Assembly (NCBI RefSeq): GCF_013463155.1 | Contig: NZ_CP040781.1 | Coordinates: forward strand, 1,860,001 to 1,924,000 | DNA length: 64,000 nucleotides | Direction of reading: 5' to 3' | From: Staphylococcus sp. 17KM0847 | Lineage (GTDB): Bacteria; Bacillota; Bacilli; Staphylococcales; Staphylococcaceae | Shown: in pieces, positions 34,471 through 45,819 of the stretch | Position numbering within the stretch: position 1 is the stretch's first letter | How the letters are laid out: each line of letters starts with the position of its first letter | Notes under the pieces: model-generated | The model's database searches: none | Told to the model about the DNA's origin: nothing | Seen by the model: only the letters and a program-made list of their open reading frames with translations | Program-made: the position numbers and the translations under genes

Positions 34471-36317
34471 GATTTAGGCACCTTCATATGCTTGACACGT
34501 GCACAGATTTCTTTATGTCGCCCTTCAATCGTTGGTCGTTGTACGGGATTACCTAAATAACCGCATGTTCGTTTGACAACATCCACTGTTTCTGGATCCT
34601 GATTCCCACAGTGAGGGCAACGATATCCTGTTTCTGTCGTCTCAAAATCACCTTCATAATCACAAATATAACAACGATCAATAGGAATGTTTGTACCAAG
34701 GTAACTTACTTTATCATAAGAATAGTCCCACACTGCCTCTAACGCCTTCTTGTTATGATCAAGTTTAGGGTACTCACAATAGTGGATATATCCCCCGCTT
34801 GCATAATGTGGATATACTTGTTCAAAATCTATTTTTTCAAATGGTGTAACATCCTTGCGTACATCATAATGGAATGAATTTTGATAGTAACCTTTATCTG
34901 TAATATCAGGAATCGCACCAAACTTTTCATAATCTAAACGGCAAAAACGATCAGTTAATGATTCGCTTGGCGTACTATATATGCTGAACCAGACATCATG
35001 TTTTTCCGTCCATGCATATTGATAGTTTTGCATTGCCTTCAAAATATCAATCGTAAAGTTTTTAGCCTCTGGATTGTTCTCCCAATTCGAACCATAAAAC
35101 ACCGTAGCAGCTTCATAAAGACCGATGTACCCCATAGAAATTGTTGCACGTTTCTTATTAAATAATGAAAATACATCATCGTGTTCACTCAATCGATATT
35201 TAAAAGCACCTCTTTTATACAGGATGGGAGCATTATTAGGTTCTGCTTCTTTAACACGTTGAATTCGAAAAGCTAATGCATCATGCAAAAGCTTCATACG
35301 CTGATCAAAAATAGACCAAAATTGAGCTTTATCTCCCTTCGACTCAAGTGCAATCCTTGGAATATTCAACGTTACAACACCAAGATTACAGCGACCATTA
35401 TTTTCATAAATATTGTGTTCGTTTTTCCATGCAGGTAAAAAAGAACGACATCCCATCGGTGCTTTAAAATCACCTAATAACTCTACCGTCTTATCGTAAT
35501 TTAAAATATCTGGATACATACGCTTCATAGAACATTCGAGCGCCAACTGTTTGATATCATAATTGGGATCTGACGAAGCAAAATTCACACCTTTTTTTAT
35601 AGAAAATACAAGCTTAGGGAAAATAGCAGTAATGCGGTCTTTACCTAATCCTTTAATGCGTGTCTTTAAAATAGCCTGTTGTATTTTTCGACTCATATCG
35701 TCCGTACCTAAACCAAATCCAAATGTAACAAAAGGGGTTTGACCGTTAGATGTATATAAAGTATTCACTTCATATTCGAGACTTTCTATCGCATCAAAAA
35801 TGTCTTGAGTTACTCGTGCATCAACATATGTATCTATCTCTTCGCTTCTCACAAATTGGCGCGCTACTTCATAATGTTTACGCACATTATGTTGAGCATA
35901 TACACCTAATACTTCATCGATGCGATCTATCGTACACCCACCATACTGACTGCTCGATACATTCGCAATAATTTGAACCAATTGTGCTGCTGCTGTTTGA
36001 ATAGATTTTGGAGATGTTACTTGAGCATTACCAATCTGAAAACCATTTGCTAACATCCCTTCTGCATCGATTAAACAACAATTTGTGAGAGGTTGAAATG
36101 GATGATAATCTAAATCATGAAAATGAATATCTCCAGATTGATGTGCCAATGCAACATGTTGTGGCAATAGATGCTTTAATGCATATGATTTTGAAATAAC
36201 ACCCGCTGTTAAATCACGCATCGTCGCAAATGTATCGCTATCTTTATTTGCATTTTCATTTACAATAGTAGGGTCTTTCGTGATCAGTCCTGTAAGTTCT
36301 GTTTCTATTTGTATCAT
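34467..36317 (-). CDS. nrdD: Anaerobic ribonucleoside-triphosphate reductase NrdD
   Basis: This 616-residue class III ribonucleotide reductase makes dNTPs without oxygen. The C-terminal zinc site is two Cys pairs (CYICDYEG and CPHCGNQ, about residues 548-570), and the glycyl radical is in VKRTCGYLGNP (Gly about 587). The thiyl-radical Cys lies in the GCRSFLPAW/ RCNLGVVTLNI region. An N-terminal ATP-cone is short or absent, as in other staphylococcal NrdD. ATG 36317 starts it. Two NrdR-like boxes lie just upstream. Confidence 0.94.
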   Translation of the reverse strand: MIQIETELTGLITKDPTIVNENANKDSDTFATMRDLTAGVISKSYALKHLLPQHVALAHQSGDIHFHDLDYHPFQPLTNCCLIDAEGMLANGFQIGNAQVTSPKSIQTAAAQLVQIIANVSSSQYGGCTIDRIDEVLGVYAQHNVRKHYEVARQFVRSEEIDTYVDARVTQDIFDAIESLEYEVNTLYTSNGQTPFVTFGFGLGTDDMSRKIQQAILKTRIKGLGKDRITAIFPKLVFSIKKGVNFASSDPNYDIKQLALECSMKRMYPDILNYDKTVELLGDFKAPMGCRSFLPAWKNEHNIYENNGRCNLGVVTLNIPRIALESKGDKAQFWSIFDQRMKLLHDALAFRIQRVKEAEPNNAPILYKRGAFKYRLSEHDDVFSLFNKKRATISMGYIGLYEAATVFYGSNWENNPEAKNFTIDILKAMQNYQYAWTEKHDVWFSIYSTPSESLTDRFCRLDYEKFGAIPDITDKGYYQNSFHYDVRKDVTPFEKIDFEQVYPHYASGGYIHYCEYPKLDHNKKALEAVWDYSYDKVSYLGTNIPIDRCYICDYEGDFETTETGYRCPHCGNQDPETVDVVKRTCGYLGNPVQRPTIEGRHKEICARVKHMKVPKS

Positions 36318-36328
36318 ACGCTCACTCT

Positions 36329-36376
36329 TTTCTATATGTAGTGTCTATTTAGGATTTTAAACACCATATATAGTAG
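36329..36376 (-). promoter_or_regulatory. Tandem NrdR-like boxes upstream of nrdDG
   Basis: Two imperfect copies of the NrdR box (consensus like ACACTATATATAGTGT) are present: 36329-36344 (minus strand ACACTACATATAGAAA) and 36361-36376 (ACACCATATATAGTAG). Their starts are 32 bp apart, three helical turns, the usual spacing for paired NrdR sites. Confidence 0.7.
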
Positions 36377-36467
36377 TTTCAACTTTTAACTTAGATGTTA
36401 ACGGATTTGTCATTTCTTTACGAACGTTATGTGAACAAATCATCGTGCACAAATTAAATAAAAATAG

Positions 36468-36513
36468 AGCGAAGCAGAAAGTTCATTTTCACAAAAAACT
36501 TTCTGTTTCGCCC
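36468..36513. repeat. Dispersed hairpin repeat (copy 3)
   Basis: GAGCGAAGCAGAAAGTT...AACTTTCTGTTTCGCCCT: same layout and arm sequence (CAGAAAGTTCA, AAAAAACTTTC) as the copy at 4402. It lies downstream of the small membrane-protein gene and may be a terminator. Confidence 0.5.
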
Positions 36514-36570
36514 TGATAAACGAGAATGACTCCGTTAAAGACATCTCATCTCTCTTTCAATCACTTCAAC

Positions 36571-36816
36571 CTATAAATATAGCCCATAGTGTATAAAAAA
36601 CATCTTACTTCCTAATTTCACTAAATAAAGCAATAAAATAACGAGCATACATAAAAACATAATCGATTTATATTTTTTCTTTTCTTTTTTTTCTTCTTTA
36701 TTCTCATCATTTAAATAAGCTAATAACTCTGCTTCAATTTCTTTATTAATCTCTGCATTCGGATCTTCTTGTTTTTCAGTCGCAGGATCAGACTCTTTTA
36801 TTTCTTTTCTCACCAT
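36571..36816 (-). CDS. Small single-pass membrane protein, unrecognised
   Basis: This protein of 81 residues has a highly charged, Glu/Lys-rich N-terminal half (about 1-48) and then one hydrophobic segment (SIMFLCMLVILLLYLVKLG, about 51-69) with a short tail. The Lys cluster before the helix (KKEKKKYK) suggests an inside N terminus. ATG 36816 has GAGGTG 8 bp upstream; a GTG at 36825 overlaps that site. It starts 16 bp after the stop of the 540-residue protein upstream, so the two are probably one operon. I do not recognise the family; the function is unknown. Confidence 0.65.
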   Translation of the reverse strand: MVRKEIKESDPATEKQEDPNAEINKEIEAELLAYLNDENKEEKKEKKKYKSIMFLCMLVILLLYLVKLGSKMFFIHYGLYL

Positions 36817-36832
36817 TAATATCACACCTCAT

Positions 36833-38455
36833 TTATTGATTAAATACGTGTTGATATTGTACATATCCTGACAAATAGTGTTCAATATCATCTATTCTCA
36901 CACGATAACCATGATGTTTGATGAAAAAGCTATTCAAGATACGACTTGGATTTTTAAAATACATTGCAATTTCTGGGTAGAAGAAACCTGTCCGCTCGTA
37001 ATCTGCACGAGTATGAATTGTATCTAAGAATTTCTCTTCATCTAATAGCTCATCAACTAAATGATGATACCCTGATGACTTTGCTTTTTCAACCAAATGA
37101 TATGTCGCCATCAACATCTCTAAAAATGTTGGGAAAGTTGTCTCTCTTTGCTTCATATAATCTAAATATGTACTAACGTTATTGATGCCAAATCTAAAAT
37201 ATTTCTCTTCTGGTACGATTTGTACAAGTTCGTTTGTACAGTAACCTAGCCAATGATCATGATATTGCCAATATTTATGACTAATAAAATATTCAAATAA
37301 TGTTTGTACCGTTTTTAGCCAGCGCTCGTCCTTATCTTGTTGATATAAACGTAACAGCGCAAGTGCAGCCTCACCATCATAATAAACAATACGATACTTT
37401 TCTTTCACTGAGAAGTCTGGATAATTTAATATATGTATTGTTTCACCAGTCTGAGCATCTATCATTTTTAAAATACCTGCTGCAACGCCTTGTGCTATTT
37501 CCAAGTAGTGTCTATTTTGTCCTCCATGCTTCAAATATTCACATACTGCAAAAATAAAAGCGGCATTTTGTCCAAGCTTAATCTCGTTTAAATCTTTTGT
37601 ATCATCAAATACAAACTTTGCACCATCACTATCAGTGGCAATATAGTGCTCAATGACATAATCCAGTGCGCGTTCAGCCGGGGCAATATCATGCTTCAAA
37701 TAAGCCAATCCTTCTATTAAAGAATAGGTTGAAGATGAGTGACGCAACATATTATAGAAATTAATTTTTTTATCAAAATGTGGAAAATAGCCATAAATGT
37801 ATTTACCATCTGGTAGTAACATATTCCCTAAAAATTCTGTACTGTTTGCAATTAATCTATCTATTTCTTGATTAAGATGATCGACCTTGCGCAGGTTTTT
37901 TTGATAACCCCTACCATGCAATTGATACGCTTCATCACCATCTAATATAAAACCTTGAGTATAAAATTGTGTGACCATTTTGCCATAATATGCATCTTGA
38001 CTAAATCGTCTCTTATGCCCCGTATATTTTTTTAAATAATTATTAATATTGTCATCTGATAAATAAAAAGTAGTCGTTCCTTTTTTAGGGCGCACAAATG
38101 CATTGGCATTAATTTCTTCAGGTAAAAAAGTCAAGTGCCAATTCTTATCTAAAGCTATACCAAAATCAACATAATTACGACGTGTCTCTATTAATGTTTT
38201 AGCAACATCATCAAACAATACTGGTATTGTTTCTGTTACAATATCTACTTTTATCCACTGCGGAAATTGCCCTGTCTTACTTTTAAACTTTTGGCAATAT
38301 TTGTTGATGTCTCTTTCTATGTAACGTCGATTTTTAAACAGTTTGACTTGTGCCTTCATATTAGAATGGCCCAAGCTCACAAAGACATATTCATATGTTA
38401 GTGCTTCTCCTTCAATCATTGCAACAAGTTTTTGAATATTGTTTTCCAAAGCCAT
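36833..38455 (-). CDS. Unrecognised protein with alpha/alpha-toroid-like C-terminal domain
   Basis: This 540-residue protein has no signal peptide or membrane helices, so it is probably cytoplasmic. An N-terminal domain (about 1-150) of mixed alpha/beta character is followed by a long helical domain (about 185-520) whose repeated helix pairs and segments such as RIVYYDGEAALALLRLYQQ and RHSSSTYSLIEGLAYL resemble six-hairpin/(alpha/alpha) toroid proteins, including glycosidases and sugar epimerases. This is only a fold-level guess. The start ATG follows AGGAGAAGAGGTATG-like spacing. It lies downstream of the SD-repeat adhesin gene, separated by a terminator-like hairpin, and upstream of the small membrane-protein gene. 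Confidence 0.6.
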   Translation of the reverse strand: MALENNIQKLVAMIEGEALTYEYVFVSLGHSNMKAQVKLFKNRRYIERDINKYCQKFKSKTGQFPQWIKVDIVTETIPVLFDDVAKTLIETRRNYVDFGIALDKNWHLTFLPEEINANAFVRPKKGTTTFYLSDDNINNYLKKYTGHKRRFSQDAYYGKMVTQFYTQGFILDGDEAYQLHGRGYQKNLRKVDHLNQEIDRLIANSTEFLGNMLLPDGKYIYGYFPHFDKKINFYNMLRHSSSTYSLIEGLAYLKHDIAPAERALDYVIEHYIATDSDGAKFVFDDTKDLNEIKLGQNAAFIFAVCEYLKHGGQNRHYLEIAQGVAAGILKMIDAQTGETIHILNYPDFSVKEKYRIVYYDGEAALALLRLYQQDKDERWLKTVQTLFEYFISHKYWQYHDHWLGYCTNELVQIVPEEKYFRFGINNVSTYLDYMKQRETTFPTFLEMLMATYHLVEKAKSSGYHHLVDELLDEEKFLDTIHTRADYERTGFFYPEIAMYFKNPSRILNSFFIKHHGYRVRIDDIEHYLSGYVQYQHVFNQ

Positions 38456-38528
38456 ACCTCTTCTCCTTTAAGTATCACTTACTATACTTTACAAATATTT
38501 TTGTATTTCTGCAATCCTTTATATAGAG

Positions 38529-38562
38529 AAAGGGTGAGACACTTGATCAATGTCTCACCCTA
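38529..38562. terminator. Terminator between SD-repeat adhesin and downstream genes
   Basis: AGGGTGAGACA (38531-38541) pairs with TGTCTCACCCT (38551-38561) around a short loop, giving a stable GC-rich stem; the T-tract on the minus strand is interrupted. Confidence 0.6.
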
Positions 38563-38685
38563 GAATTCAAACTATACTATTGGGTTTTATCTTTCAAAAT
38601 AGGTTTTAGAATCATACTATCTTCAAAAGCTAATCTCTTCATCAAAAAGGACATACCTATCGCACAAAAACATATTTACAACACA

Positions 38686-41600
38686 TTATTGTTTTTCATC
38701 GTGATTTTTACGGTTTCTTCTTGCTAAGAAAATCGAACCTATTGTAGCAAATAATGCACCTAGCAATGTACCTCTGTGATCTAAATCACCATGCCCTGTT
38801 TCAGGTAATGCTTTACTATTAGAATTTTTGTCTACATCCGCATCGCTATCCGCGTCGGCATCACTATCTGCATCCGCATCACTATCCGCGTCGGCATCAC
38901 TATCTGCGTCGGCATCGCTATCGGCGTCTGCATCACTATCTGCATCTGCGTCACTATCTGCATCTGCGTCACTATCTGCGTCCGCATCGCTATCCGCGTC
39001 CGCATCGCTATCGGCGTCCGCATCGCTATCTGCATCCGCGTCACTATCGGCATCTGCATCACTATCGGCGTCCGCATCGCTATCCGCATCTGCATCACTA
39101 TCCGCGTCACTATCGGCGTCGGCATCACTATCCGCATCTGCGTCACTATCTGCGTCCGCATCACTATCCGCATCCGCATCACTATCCGCGTCGGCATCAC
39201 TATCCGCGTCGGCATCACTATCGGCATCTGCATCACTATCCGCATCTGCATCACTATCCGCATCTGCATCACTATCCGCATCTGCGTCACTATCTGCGTC
39301 GGCATCGCTATCCGCGTCGGCATCGCTATCGGCGTCGGCATCGCTATCGGCGTCGGCATCGCTATCTGCATCCGCGTCACTATCTGCGTCCGCATCGCTA
39401 TCCGCGTCGGCATCGCTATCCGCATCACTGTCGGCGTCGGCATCACTATCTGCATCCGCGTCGCTATCCGCGTCGGCATCGCTATCCGCATCACTGTCGG
39501 CGTCGGCATCACTATCTGCGTCCGCATCGCTATCTGCATCCGCGTCACTATCTGCGTCCGCGTCACTATCTGCGTCCGCATCGCTATCGGCGTCCGCATC
39601 ACTATCTGCATCTGCGTCACTATCTGCGTCGGCATCACTATCCGCGTCGGCATCGCTATCTGCGTCCGCATCACTATCCGCATCCGCATCACTATCCGCG
39701 TCAGCATCACTATCTGCATCTGCGTCACTATCCGCATCCGCGTCACTATCTGCGTCAGCATCACTATCCGCATCCGCATCACTATCCGCGTCAGCATCAC
39801 TATCGGCATCTGCGTCACTATCCGCATCCGCATCACTATCCGCGTCGGCATCACTATCGGCATCTGCGTCACTATCGGCGTCCGCATCACTATCCGCGTC
39901 AGCATCACTATCCGCGTCAGCATCACTATCCGCGTCAGCATCACTATCCGCGTCCGCGTCACTATCTGCGTCGGCATCGCTATCCGCGTCGGCATCGCTA
40001 TCGGCGTCGGCATCACTATCGGCATCTGCATCCGCGTCACTATCGGCATCTGCATCACTATCCGCATCTGCGTCACTATCTGCGTCGGCATCACTATCGG
40101 CATCTGCGTCACTATCGGCGTCCGCATCACTATCCGCATCTGCGTCACTATCTGCGTCGGCATCGCTATCGGCGTCCGCATCACTATCCGCGTCCGCATC
40201 ACTATCCGCGTCGGCATCACTATCTGCGTCTGCGTCACTATCGGCGTCCGCATCACTATCCGCGTCCGCATCACTATCCGCGTCTGCGTCACTATCCGCA
40301 TCCGCATCACTATCCGCGTCGGCATCACTATCTGCATCTGCGTCACTATCTGCGTCTGCATCACTATCCGCATCTGCGTCACTATCTGCGTCGGCATCAC
40401 TATCCGCGTCGGCATCACTATCTGCATCCGCGTCACTATCTGCGTCTGCATCACTATCCGCGTCAGCATCACTATCCGCATCCGCATCGGCATCGCTGTC
40501 TGCGTCGCCGTCACCATCGTCTAATACAAATCCTGAATCTATTGTATCATCATCTTGATCTTGAATTGTTACTTTTACAACTAGACCGTCTGAATCTTTT
40601 TCATCATCTGTACCTTGGTTTTCACCTGTCGGTGTATAGCCTTCTGGTGTTTCAAAAGTAACCGTATACTCTCCATTTGGTAAGTCTGTGAAATGGTATT
40701 CTCCATTTTCATCTGTTGTTGTTTCCTCTGTTGTTCCATCTGGTTTTGTTAATGTCACTTTTACGCCTGGGATTCCTTTTTCATTCTCATCTTGGATGCC
40801 ATCTTTATTCGTATCTTCCCATACTTTATCTCCAAGTTGATACGTTGGTTTATAGAAGCCCGAATCTATTGTTAAATCGTCTGCATCTTTGATTGTTACT
40901 GTTACTGTTTGACCATCTGAATCCTTACTATCATCTGTGCCTTGGTTTTCACCTGTCGGTGTATAGCCTTCTGGTGTTTCAAAAGTAACTGTATACTCTC
41001 CATTTGGTAAATCTGTGAAATGGTATTCTCCATTTTCATCTGTTGTTGTTTCCTCTGTTGTTCCATCTGGTTTTGTTAATGTCACTTTTACGCCTGGGAT
41101 TCCTTTTTCATTCTCATCTTGGATGCCATCTTTATTCGTATCTTCCCATACTTTATCTCCAAGTTGATACGTTGGTTTATAGAAGCCCGAATCTATTGTT
41201 AAATCGTCTGCATCTTTGATTGTTACTGTTACTGTTTGACCGTCTGAATCCTTACTATCATCTGTGCCTTGATTTTCACCTGTCGGTGTATAGCCTTCTG
41301 GCGTTTCAAAAGTAACTGTATACTCTCCATTTGGTAAATCTGTGAAATGGTATTCTCCATTTTCACCTGTTGTTGTTTCCTCTGTTGTTCCATCTGGTTT
41401 TGTTAATGTCACTTTTACGCCTGGGATTCCTTTTTCATTCTCATCTTGGATGCCATCTTTATTCGTATCTTCCCATACTTTATCTCCAAGTTGATACGTT
41501 GGTTTATAGAAGCCTGAGTCTATTGTTAAATTGTCGGCGCCTTGGATTGTCACATCCACTTCTAATCCATCTGAGTCTGTTATATCATTTCCTTGATTTT

Positions 41601-44600
41601 CAACCGTAGGTTCATAACCTTCTGGTGTTTCAAACGATACTTTGTAGTTTCCATTCTCTAACCCTGTAAACTCATACTTTCCTGTCTCATCTGTTGTCGT
41701 TCTTGAAATCTCTTTTCCTGCTTCATCTTTCAAGATGACTGTTACGCCTTCGATTCCTTTTTCGTTTTCTCCTTGTTGACCATCTTTGTTCGTGTCTTCC
41801 CATACATAGTCTCCAAGTTTATATGTTGGTTTATAGAAGCCTGAGTCTATTGTTAAATCATCTTCATCTTTGATTGTTACTGTTACTGTTTGACCGTCTG
41901 AATCCTTACTATCATCTGTGCCTTGATTTTCACCTGTCGGTGTATAGCCTTCTGGCGTTTCAAAAGTAACTGTATACTCTCCATTTGGTAAATCTGTGAA
42001 ATGGTACTCTCCATTTTCATCTGTTGTTGTTTCCTCTGTTGTTCCATCTGGTTTTGTTAATGTCACTTTTACGCCTGGGATTCCTTTTTCATTCTCATCT
42101 TGGATGCCATCTTTATTCGTATCTTCCCATACTTTATCTCCAAGTTTATATGTTGGTTTATAGAAGCCTGAGTCTATTGTTAAATCATCTTCATCTTTGA
42201 TTGTTACTGTTACTGTTTGACCGTCTGAATCCTTACTATCATCTGTGCCTTGGTTTTCACCTGTCGGTGTATAGCCTTCTGGTGTTTCAAAAGTAACTGT
42301 ATACTCTCCATTTGGTAAATCCGTGAAATGATATTCTCCATTTTCATCTGTTATTGTTTCCTCTGTTGTTCCATCTGGTTTTGTTAATGTCACTTTTACG
42401 CCTGGGATTCCTTTTTCATTCTCATCTTGGATGCCATCTTTATTCGTATCTTCCCATACTTTATCTCCAAGTTGATACGTTGGTTTATAGAATCCTGAGT
42501 CTATTGTTAAATTGTCGGCGCCTTGGATTGTCACATCCACTTCTAATCCATCTGAGTCTGTTATATCATTTCCTTGATTTTCAACCGTAGGTTCATAACC
42601 TTCTGGTGTTTCAAACGATACTTTGTAGTTTCCATTCTCTAACCCTGTAAACTCATACTTTCCTGTCTCATCTGTTGTCGTTCTTGAAATCTCTTTTCCT
42701 GCTTCATCTTTCAAGATGACTGTTACGCCTTCGATTCCTTTTTCGTTTTCTCCTTGTTGACCATCTTTGTTCGTGTCTTCCCATACATAGTCTCCAAGTT
42801 TATATGTTGGTTTATAGAATCCTGAGTCTATTGTTAAATCATCTGCACCTTGGATTGTTACATCCACAGTTTGACCATCTGAATCCTTACTATCATCTGT
42901 ACCTTGATTTTTACCTGTCGGTGTATAGCCTTCTGGTGTTTCAAAAGTAACTGTATACTCTCCATTTGGTAAATCTGTGAAATGGTACTCTCCATTTTCA
43001 TCTGTTGTTGCTTCCTCTGTTGTTCCATCTGGTTTTGTTAATGTCACTTTTACGCCTGGGATTCCTTTTTCATTCTCATCTTGAATACCATCTTTATTCG
43101 TATCTTCCCATACTTTATCTCCAAGTTGATATGTTGGTTTATAGAAGCCGGAATCTATTGTTAAATTATCTGCGTCTTGGATCGTTACATCCACTTCTAA
43201 TCCGTCTGAGTCTGTTATATCGTTTCCTTGATTTTCAACCGTAGGTTCATAACCTTCTGGTGTTTCAAACGATACTTTGTACTCACCATTCTCTAATCCT
43301 GTAAACTCATATTTTCCTGCCTCATCTGTTGTCGTTCTTGAAATCTCTTTTCCTGTTTTATCTTTCAAGATGACTGTTACGCCTTCGATTCCTTTTTCGT
43401 CTTCCCCTTGTTGACCATCTTTATTTGTGTCTTCCCATACATAATCTCCAAGTTTATACGTTGGTTTATAGAAGCCGGAATCTATTGTTAAATTATCTGC
43501 GTCTTGGATCGTTACATCCACTTCTAATCCGTCTGAGTCTGTTATATCGTTTCCTTGATTTTCAACCGTAGGTTCATAACCTTCTGGCGTTTCAAACGAT
43601 ACTTTGTACTCACCATTCCCTAATCCTGTAAACTCATATTTTCCTGCCTCATCTGTTGTCGTTCTTGAAATCTCTTTTCCTGTTTTATCTTTCAAGATGA
43701 CTGTTACGCCTTCGATTCCTTTTTCGTCTTCTCCTTGTTGACCATCTTTATTTGTGTCTTCCCATACATAATCTCCAAGTTTATACGTTGGTTTATAGAA
43801 GCCTGAATCTATTGTTAAATCGTCTGCACCTTGGATTGTTACATCCACAGTTTGACCATCTGAATCCTTACTATCATCTGTGCCTTGATTTTTACCTGTC
43901 GGTGTATATCCATCTGGTGCCACAAATTCTACTGTATAGTTTCCATTCTCTAGTCCTGTAAACTCATATCTACCATTACTATCTGTAGTAGTACGGGCAA
44001 TTTCTCCACCAACATTATTTTTCAAAATAACTTCTACACCCGGAATACCTTGTTCAGTAGCATCCTGTATGCCATCTTTATTTACGTCTTCCCACACGTA
44101 ATCACCGAGTTTATAGCGAGGTACTGGCTTAGGATCACCTGTTGCCTCAGATGCATTTTTATACGTACCAAAGTTTTGATAATGCGTTGTAAGTGTTCTA
44201 CCTGTGGTTACATCAAATAGTTCTGATGTTAATGTCTTTTCACTTGCAACTTTTGTTGTAGGTTTTGCCGTATATTGAATAATATATTTTTCACCCGCAC
44301 CCAGTTTTAAATCATTATAGCGGAATGTTGCTGTTTTACCATCTGCACTAATTGTTGGTTGTGTAATTCGGACACGCTGTAATCTACTTGTATCTGGATT
44401 GAAGTTATCTGCAAATTGATTATTATTTGTGACTTTGTAAACATTAAAAACTGTATCTCTATCAAAGACAAACCCTTCAGCTTTAATACGAAGATTTTGT
44501 CCTGTTAATCTTTCACCTTTTTTATTAACATAATCCGTTCTATGATAGAGACCTGTATTACTATCAATATAGTTAATACCTGTAATCAACGTTGCGTCTG

Positions 44601-45819
44601 GTTTATTCCCATAGTCTATTACAATATTTTTATTAAATGTTTCACCCGCAATATTAAACTGAGTTGGGTATGGGGTTTTATCTATTGTGTTTTGTTTTTT
44701 ATTTGCATAACCTGTAATGACAAAGTTACCTCTAATATTTTCAAGACCACTATCTACATAATCAGTAAATGTATATGTTACACGATTGTTATCTTGATCA
44801 TATTCACCTGTTGCGATAACTTGACCATTACTACTAAATAACGGGTCAATTTTAGGTGGATAATGCAAACCACCTGGACGGAAGTAAGAACCCCAATCAA
44901 ATGTAAAGTAATCACCTGAATGAATATTATTATCTAAAGCATATGTTCCTTCAACTGATAAATAGTCTCCACTTGTCACCCAATATTCGTTTCTTTCGCC
45001 ACCACTGTTTCTTTTCACTTTTGCATCAATATTTGTGACAGTTACTAAATCATTTACATTTTGACCACTTATAGCTGCTGCTCTAAATGCTGTTCTAGTT
45101 AAAGGCTGGCTAACACTTCTAAAAGCTATTGCTGGAGAAGATTCTGCATCTCGCTCGTCTGAATATTGTTTCGCAAGTGCTTCCAAGTTGTCTTCAATTT
45201 CTTTGTCAGACAGCTCAGAAACATGACTCAAATCACTTATATTTGCAGATACTTCAGCTGGCTGATTGACTTCTGGCTGTACCGATGATTCAGACACATT
45301 AGCATCCGGCTGTGGTGATTCTATATTCGTATTTAAATCAGGTGTATCCAACACTTCTTCACTATTCACTGACGTGTCTTGTACTTGATTAACAGAAGGC
45401 GTTTCGACAGGACTATGCTCTGCACCTTGTTCCTCTTCAATATGTTCTTCTTCCTTTGACGCTTCAGGTTGTGCTTTTTCCTCTAAAGGTTCTACTTCTG
45501 TACTATCGTTTGTATCATCTGCTGCCTCTGAAGGTTCAGCATTTAAGGATGCTTCTTCATCAACAATATTTGTTTCTTCTAGTGATGAAACTGTTTCTCC
45601 ATCTTCTTGAGATAACGCTTCTGTATCCCCTTCATTATGAGTTGTGCTATTATTTTGTGGCTCTGTTTCTGCAGCTTGAACCTCTGCATCCAAACCAAAA
45701 ACAAGCGTTGCACCTACTAAGATTGACGCTGTACCTACTGTAAACTTTCTAATGGAATACTTATTCAATCTGTTAGGAATAAAATCTAACCTTTTACTCC
45801 CTGATTTTTTCCTTGACAT
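38686..45819 (-). CDS. SD-repeat cell-wall adhesin (Sdr/MSCRAMM family), 11 B repeats
   Basis: This is a 2,377-residue Sdr-type wall protein. In order it has a YSIRK/GxxxS signal peptide ([17 protein letters not shown], then ...VQA-AE), an acidic low-complexity N1 part, N2-N3 adhesin folds (about residues 250-555) with the MSCRAMM latch-associated TYTFTDYVD motif, 11 SdrD-type B repeats of 108-111 residues (about 560-1760) each opening with YxLGDxVWED and an EF-hand-like DxNKDGxQxxxE loop, a very long DSDADA-type stalk (about 560 residues), and LPETG plus hydrophobic helix and basic tail. Sortase A would anchor it. The start chosen is ATG 45819 behind AGGAGG. S. aureus SdrD has five B repeats, so 11 is long. 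The ligand is unknown. Confidence 0.93.
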   Translation of the reverse strand: MSRKKSGSKRLDFIPNRLNKYSIRKFTVGTASILVGATLVFGLDAEVQAAETEPQNNSTTHNEGDTEALSQEDGETVSSLEETNIVDEEASLNAEPSEAADDTNDSTEVEPLEEKAQPEASKEEEHIEEEQGAEHSPVETPSVNQVQDTSVNSEEVLDTPDLNTNIESPQPDANVSESSVQPEVNQPAEVSANISDLSHVSELSDKEIEDNLEALAKQYSDERDAESSPAIAFRSVSQPLTRTAFRAAAISGQNVNDLVTVTNIDAKVKRNSGGERNEYWVTSGDYLSVEGTYALDNNIHSGDYFTFDWGSYFRPGGLHYPPKIDPLFSSNGQVIATGEYDQDNNRVTYTFTDYVDSGLENIRGNFVITGYANKKQNTIDKTPYPTQFNIAGETFNKNIVIDYGNKPDATLITGINYIDSNTGLYHRTDYVNKKGERLTGQNLRIKAEGFVFDRDTVFNVYKVTNNNQFADNFNPDTSRLQRVRITQPTISADGKTATFRYNDLKLGAGEKYIIQYTAKPTTKVASEKTLTSELFDVTTGRTLTTHYQNFGTYKNASEATGDPKPVPRYKLGDYVWEDVNKDGIQDATEQGIPGVEVILKNNVGGEIARTTTDSNGRYEFTGLENGNYTVEFVAPDGYTPTGKNQGTDDSKDSDGQTVDVTIQGADDLTIDSGFYKPTYKLGDYVWEDTNKDGQQGEDEKGIEGVTVILKDKTGKEISRTTTDEAGKYEFTGLGNGEYKVSFETPEGYEPTVENQGNDITDSDGLEVDVTIQDADNLTIDSGFYKPTYKLGDYVWEDTNKDGQQGEDEKGIEGVTVILKDKTGKEISRTTTDEAGKYEFTGLENGEYKVSFETPEGYEPTVENQGNDITDSDGLEVDVTIQDADNLTIDSGFYKPTYQLGDKVWEDTNKDGIQDENEKGIPGVKVTLTKPDGTTEEATTDENGEYHFTDLPNGEYTVTFETPEGYTPTGKNQGTDDSKDSDGQTVDVTIQGADDLTIDSGFYKPTYKLGDYVWEDTNKDGQQGENEKGIEGVTVILKDEAGKEISRTTTDETGKYEFTGLENGNYKVSFETPEGYEPTVENQGNDITDSDGLEVDVTIQGADNLTIDSGFYKPTYQLGDKVWEDTNKDGIQDENEKGIPGVKVTLTKPDGTTEETITDENGEYHFTDLPNGEYTVTFETPEGYTPTGENQGTDDSKDSDGQTVTVTIKDEDDLTIDSGFYKPTYKLGDKVWEDTNKDGIQDENEKGIPGVKVTLTKPDGTTEETTTDENGEYHFTDLPNGEYTVTFETPEGYTPTGENQGTDDSKDSDGQTVTVTIKDEDDLTIDSGFYKPTYKLGDYVWEDTNKDGQQGENEKGIEGVTVILKDEAGKEISRTTTDETGKYEFTGLENGNYKVSFETPEGYEPTVENQGNDITDSDGLEVDVTIQGADNLTIDSGFYKPTYQLGDKVWEDTNKDGIQDENEKGIPGVKVTLTKPDGTTEETTTGENGEYHFTDLPNGEYTVTFETPEGYTPTGENQGTDDSKDSDGQTVTVTIKDADDLTIDSGFYKPTYQLGDKVWEDTNKDGIQDENEKGIPGVKVTLTKPDGTTEETTTDENGEYHFTDLPNGEYTVTFETPEGYTPTGENQGTDDSKDSDGQTVTVTIKDADDLTIDSGFYKPTYQLGDKVWEDTNKDGIQDENEKGIPGVKVTLTKPDGTTEETTTDENGEYHFTDLPNGEYTVTFETPEGYTPTGENQGTDDEKDSDGLVVKVTIQDQDDDTIDSGFVLDDGDGDADSDADADADSDADADSDADADSDADADSDADADSDADADSDADADSDADADSDADADSDADADSDADADSDADADSDADADSDADADSDADADSDADADSDADADSDADADSDADADSDADADSDADADSDADADSDADADSDADADSDADADSDADADADSDADADSDADADSDADADSDADADSDADADSDADADSDADADSDADADSDADADSDADADSDADADSDADADSDADADSDADADSDADADSDADADSDADADSDADADSDADADSDADADSDADADSDADADSDADADSDADADSDADADSDADADSDADADSDADADSDADADSDADSDADADSDADADSDADADSDADSDADADSDADADSDADADSDADADSDADADSDADADSDADADSDADADSDADADSDADADSDADADSDADADSDADADSDADADSDADADSDADADSDADADSDADSDADADSDADADSDADADSDADADSDADADSDADADSDADADSDADADSDADADSDADADSDADADSDADADSDADADSDADADSDADVDKNSNSKALPETGHGDLDHRGTLLGALFATIGSIFLARRNRKNHDEKQ
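38838..40514 (-). repeat. 18-bp tandem repeat coding for DSDADA stalk
   Basis: About 93 units of an 18-bp motif encoding (DSDADA)n, with a few 12-bp and 24-bp units (DSDA and extra DADA). Third positions vary (GCA/GCG, GAT/GAC, TCx is always AGT), so units are not identical at the DNA level, but the register is kept. Confidence 0.95.
40540..44130 (-). repeat. Eleven tandem B-repeat units (~325 bp each)
   Basis: The units fall into two main types that alternate: [19 protein letters not shown] (type 1) and [19 protein letters not shown] (type 2). The order from the N terminus is a divergent first unit, 1, 1, 2, 1, 2, 2, 1, 2, 2, 2. Several neighbours are almost identical at DNA level, implying recent duplication. 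Confidence 0.9.

Noticed and set aside
36428-36456. Rex operator upstream of nrdDG (TTGTGCAC...TTCACAT on the minus strand)
   Set aside because: The half-sites are 6 bp too far apart for the 18-bp Rex site, and one half is mismatched.
38828-40558. Long plus-strand open frame reading (SASASL)n opposite the SD stalk
   Set aside because: The 18-bp repeat has no stop codon in several frames on both strands, so long frames are automatic. There is no start signal, and the frame lies wholly inside the adhesin gene. The similar frames at 46797-47483 are rejected for the same reason.
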